A DNA stretch of 16,261 bases from Sinorhizobium sp. Its GTDB lineage: Bacteria; Pseudomonadota; Alphaproteobacteria; Rhizobiales; Rhizobiaceae. Every line of letters begins with the position of its first letter. Positions within the stretch are counted from its first letter, which is position 1. The stretch lies in NCBI GenBank assembly GCA_031178305.1, contig JAPSJG010000027.1, forward strand, positions 1 to 16,261. The letters are read 5' to 3'. The translations under genes were made by a program, and so were the position numbers. This document shows positions 14,017-16,261 of the stretch, in pieces. The notes under the pieces were generated by a model that worked only from the letters and a program-made list of their open reading frames with translations, had not been told where the DNA came from and did no database searches.

Positions 14017-14994
14017 ATGCGGATGTTTGCTCTGAATGGAACGACAATTCTCGGACGGGCGATCGCGGAAGCCGCCGGCATGACGCTTGACGCGCACGAG
14101 GAACGCGACTTCGACGACGGCGAGCACAAGGCGCGGCCGCTCGTCAGTGTGCGTGGAGAAGATATTTTCGTGATCCACGCGCTGAACGGCAACGGGGACG
14201 GCTCGGCTAACGACAAGCTCCTGAAGCTCTTGTTCTTCATTGCCACCTGCCGCGAAAACGGCGCCTCGTTCCTCACCGCCGTCGTTCCCTATCTCGCCTA
14301 CGGGCGCAAGGATCGGCAAACCAAGGCGCGCGACCCGGTGACCACGCGCTATGTCGCTCAGCTCTTCGAGGCTGTCGGCACCGACCAGGTGATGGGCCTG
14401 GACGTGCACAATATCTCGGCCTTCCAGAACGCTTTTCGCTGCCGCACGATACATTTGGACACAAAACGACTGTTCAGCGAGGTCGTTCTGCAGAAGGCCT
14501 CCAGCGGGCCGATAACCTTCTTCTCTCCCGACAGTGGCGGCGTCAAACGTGCGCAATTGCTCAAGGAGGCATTCGAACGCCGCTCCGGCCAAGCGGCGCA
14601 GTTCGGCTTCATGGAAAAGCGCCGCAGCCGCGGCGTTGTCTCCGGCAGTTTATTTGCAGGAGAAGTCAAGGACACGACCGTCTTCATCGTCGACGATATG
14701 ATCAGCACGGGCGGCACCATGCTCAGGGCGGCGGAAGCCTGCCGGCAGCGGGGCGCGGCAGCCGTCTACGCCGTCGCCACGCATGGCCTCTTCGGCAAGG
14801 GCGCCGAAGCAATGCTCGCACATCCTGCGATAGACATGACGATCGTGACCGATTCCGTTGCTCCCTTCCGTCTGAAGGAAGATATATTGCGGTCTTCGGT
14901 CGAGGTTGTTTCGAGCGCACCGCTTTTCGCAAAGGCGATTCGGCGGCTTGCCTCCGGCGGCTCGATTGCCGAGCTTCTAGACGACGAGGCCTGA
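14017..14994 (+). CDS. Ribose-phosphate pyrophosphokinase homologue (PRPP synthetase-like)
   Basis: By family it should make PRPP from ribose-5-phosphate and ATP, or bind PRPP, in the cytoplasm. The 325-aa protein follows the Prs pattern: MFALNGTT (3-10), FDDGEHKAR (32-40, the FxDGE block), VPYLAYGRKDRQTKARDPVT (90-109, the ATP-binding flexible-loop region), LDVHN (128-132), FSPDSGGVKRA (169-179) and the PRPP loop FIVDDMISTGGTM (223-235). It departs from housekeeping Prs in several places: LDVHN where LD(L)HA is usual, FFSPDSGG, and DDMISTGGT where DDMIDTAGT is usual. It is therefore likely a second, divergent Prs rather than the main one. Starts at 14005, 14017 and 14023 are all in frame and none has a strong ribosome binding site. 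The 3' end overlaps the next gene tail to tail by 18 bp. Confidence 0.85.
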   Translation: MRMFALNGTTILGRAIAEAAGMTLDAHEERDFDDGEHKARPLVSVRGEDIFVIHALNGNGDGSANDKLLKLLFFIATCRENGASFLTAVVPYLAYGRKDRQTKARDPVTTRYVAQLFEAVGTDQVMGLDVHNISAFQNAFRCRTIHLDTKRLFSEVVLQKASSGPITFFSPDSGGVKRAQLLKEAFERRSGQAAQFGFMEKRRSRGVVSGSLFAGEVKDTTVFIVDDMISTGGTMLRAAEACRQRGAAAVYAVATHGLFGKGAEAMLAHPAIDMTIVTDSVAPFRLKEDILRSSVEVVSSAPLFAKAIRRLASGGSIAELLDDEA

Positions 14995-15993
14995 CATGCG
15001 GTGCCGAACGACGCCGAGATAGGCAAGCGCCAAGGGACGCCACTTCTCCGGTTCGCGAACAGGATGTTCCAGCAGATGCTCGAAGCAGAGCCTTGCCCTG
15101 AGCAGGCCGCGAAAACCGCCATACATCCCAATCAGCCGGTCATCCGGGCGCTCGCCGCGCGTCTTTGCCAATGACGCGAGAAGCAGCGGCGTTATCCAGC
15201 CCGCGCCCAGCACCTCGCATTCGAGGCCGAGATAGTTCATCTCGTCATAGGGATCGATGATCCGCATTGATCGATTGAATTCGAGGCAGTCGATGATCTG
15301 CGGTGGCGTGGTCAAGCAGATATGCTCCGGCCTGAGGTCGCCATGGCCCTCGACGATTCCTCCCTTTGCTATGCGCGCCTCGATCAGACCGCGCATTTCG
15401 CCCAGTCCCGCATCGACCCATGCGACCAATGCATCGACGCCCGAGGCTCCGAGGTCGAACTCGCAGCGCATGAGCGTCGCCCGGTTGATCTCTTGTTCTG
15501 CGATGAGGTGACGGATGTAGGCCGAGCCGTCTGCGAACTCGGGAGAGCGTTCGAGGTAGAAGCGAGCAAGCCGGTCGGCGATATCTGAGATGTCGCGTGC
15601 GGTAATCCGTTGCACCTCGATGCGGGCATCGAGCATCTCATCGGCCGGGAGCCGCCGCATTTCCACGAGCCAGTCAGCGACGCGGCCGGTTGGCTCGAAC
15701 GTCAGTCCACCGGTCTCGCTGCAGTAAAGCGGCCTGACGGCACGATAGGTCTCCGGAGCCAGCCGGCGATTGAGGCGAAGCTCCTCGTCGCAATAGAACT
15801 TCCGCGCCCCGACCGTGGTGAAATCCAGATAGGACCGTTTGACCGGTTTCTTCAATTTCAGCACCCGATCATCGGCGATAAAAACCCACGACATGTGCGT
15901 TTCCTTCGCCCGTATCCTGCCCGGCGGTTCGGAATAGGACGCTGGATCGGAAAGGAATCGAACTTTCGCCTCGAGTGCGGTCATCGCAGCCAT
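14977..15993 (-). CDS. APH-fold (COG2187-like) small-molecule kinase
   Basis: A 338-aa protein of the aminoglycoside-phosphotransferase fold. The catalytic loop is HGDLRPEHICL (217-227) with D219 as presumed base, followed by IDCLEFN (234-240) in place of the metal-binding DFG-like IDWE. VLKLKKPVKRSYLDF (44-58) provides the ATP lysine region, and CDEELRLNRRLAPETYRAVRPL (68-89) is the block typical of COG2187 proteins. Many COG2187 members carry an extra C-terminal P-loop ATPase domain; that is absent here. The substrate is unknown and there is no reason to call it drug resistance. The ATG at 15993 or the one at 15984 (better spaced from AGCAGG) could be the start. It runs convergent with, and overlaps, the PRPP synthetase homologue, and diverges from the ABC gene at the window end. 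Confidence 0.82.
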   Translation of the reverse strand: MAAMTALEAKVRFLSDPASYSEPPGRIRAKETHMSWVFIADDRVLKLKKPVKRSYLDFTTVGARKFYCDEELRLNRRLAPETYRAVRPLYCSETGGLTFEPTGRVADWLVEMRRLPADEMLDARIEVQRITARDISDIADRLARFYLERSPEFADGSAYIRHLIAEQEINRATLMRCEFDLGASGVDALVAWVDAGLGEMRGLIEARIAKGGIVEGHGDLRPEHICLTTPPQIIDCLEFNRSMRIIDPYDEMNYLGLECEVLGAGWITPLLLASLAKTRGERPDDRLIGMYGGFRGLLRARLCFEHLLEHPVREPEKWRPLALAYLGVVRHRMSGLVV

Positions 15994-16063
15994 CCTGCTT
16001 CAGTGTTCTGAACGCCGGGGAGCCCATCATCGTTCAATTGCGCCGCAAACCAGCGTAAGGCGA

Positions 16064-16091
16064 TTTAAAGTCGGCGCGGCGATCGTATAAT
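16064..16091 (+). promoter_or_regulatory. Sigma-70-type promoter ahead of the ABC ATPase gene
   Basis: A perfect -10 box TATAAT (16086-16091) lies 16 bp after TTTAAA (16064-16069, 4 of 6 to TTGACA). A start near 16098 would give a leader of about 90 nt to the GTG at 16189. In this GC-rich spacer a perfect TATAAT is notable. Confidence 0.5.
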
Positions 16092-16188
16092 TTCCCACGC
16101 CGGAGATCGGGCGCTATCTTTCGGCATGGTGTCGAGGAAAATAGCCACGCGTAAGCTGCTACGCCTCGCGAAACCCAAGGAGCAACCG

Positions 16189-16261
16189 GTGGAGAACGAG
16201 ACGTCGGCAATAGCTTTGCAGGCGCGCGACCTTACCAAGATCTATCGGATGGGGACAGTGG
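16189..16261 (+). CDS. ABC transporter ATP-binding protein, 3'-truncated by the window
   Basis: Only the first 24 codons are visible. From the GTG at 16189 the frame reads on to ALQARDLTKIYRMGTV, the N-terminal A-loop strand of ABC ATPases, with the Tyr that stacks on adenine. The wording LTKIYRMG is typical of the MacB/LolD-like (export/lipoprotein) class, but the class cannot be fixed from so little. I prefer GTG 16189 because AAGGAG (16177-16182) sits 6 bp before it. An in-frame ATG at 16126 would add 21 basic residues (MVSRKIATRKLLRLAKPKEQ) but has no ribosome binding site. The gene is divergent from the APH-fold kinase. Confidence 0.75.
   Translation, partial: MENETSAIALQARDLTKIYRMGTV

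Noticed and set aside
14977..15993. The APH-fold gene as an antibiotic-resistance determinant
   Set aside because: Its LRLNRRLAPETY block and HGDLRPEH loop match the COG2187-type proteins, not known aminoglycoside kinases.

Overview
The window looks like part of a symbiotic megaplasmid or chromid of a Sinorhizobium/Ensifer species. It carries a succinoglycan-type exopolysaccharide cluster in the order exoU (5' end cut by the window), exoK, exoL, exoA, exoM, exoO, exoN, exoP, all on the + strand. The conserved flank then follows: thiD, a 1-Cys peroxiredoxin, a serine hydrolase, a PRPP-synthetase-like gene and an APH-fold kinase. Two copies of a Rhizobium intergenic mosaic element (RIME1-like) and high GC with rhizobial-looking proteins support this. 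The direct exoU-to-exoK junction, without the exoV, exoW, exoT, exoI and exoH genes that separate them in S. meliloti, fits the S. fredii/NGR234 side of the genus better than S. meliloti. That placement is from memory, not from a search.

Region 1 (1-2007) holds the end of exoU, a 24-residue membrane peptide gene (934-1008), and about 1 kb without a convincing protein gene. That spacer has several inverted repeats, one of them shaped like a terminator for a minus-strand transcript. Region 2 (2008-10387) is the main exo block. ExoK is a secreted GH16 endoglycanase that trims the polymer. ExoA, ExoL, ExoM, ExoO and ExoU are glucosyltransferases that extend the lipid-linked repeat unit. ExoN makes UDP-glucose, and ExoP is the Wzz/BY-kinase co-polymerase that controls chain length. 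exoL/exoA, exoA/exoM and exoM/exoO each overlap by 4 bp or 1 bp at stop and start, which suggests translational coupling. A perfect 12-bp-arm hairpin lies between exoN and exoP, just before the exoP ribosome binding site.

Region 3 (10388-11771) contains a 33-bp near-perfect palindrome between the convergent exoP and thiD, then thiD on the minus strand. thiD has a clear promoter, a TPP riboswitch and a helix that can hide its Shine-Dalgarno sequence. Region 4 (11772-13892) holds the peroxiredoxin and a minus-strand penicillin-binding-like serine hydrolase, the latter bracketed by two inverted RIME1-like elements. Region 5 (13893-16261) has a divergent ribose-phosphate pyrophosphokinase homologue overlapping tail to tail with an APH/COG2187-type kinase, and the first codons of an ABC transporter ATPase, probably started at GTG 16189.

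I did not find a clearly new multi-gene system. The least explained items are the remodelled exoU-exoK junction with its small ORF and minus-strand terminator, the non-terminator palindromes around exoP, and the unusual PRPP synthetase next to a kinase.
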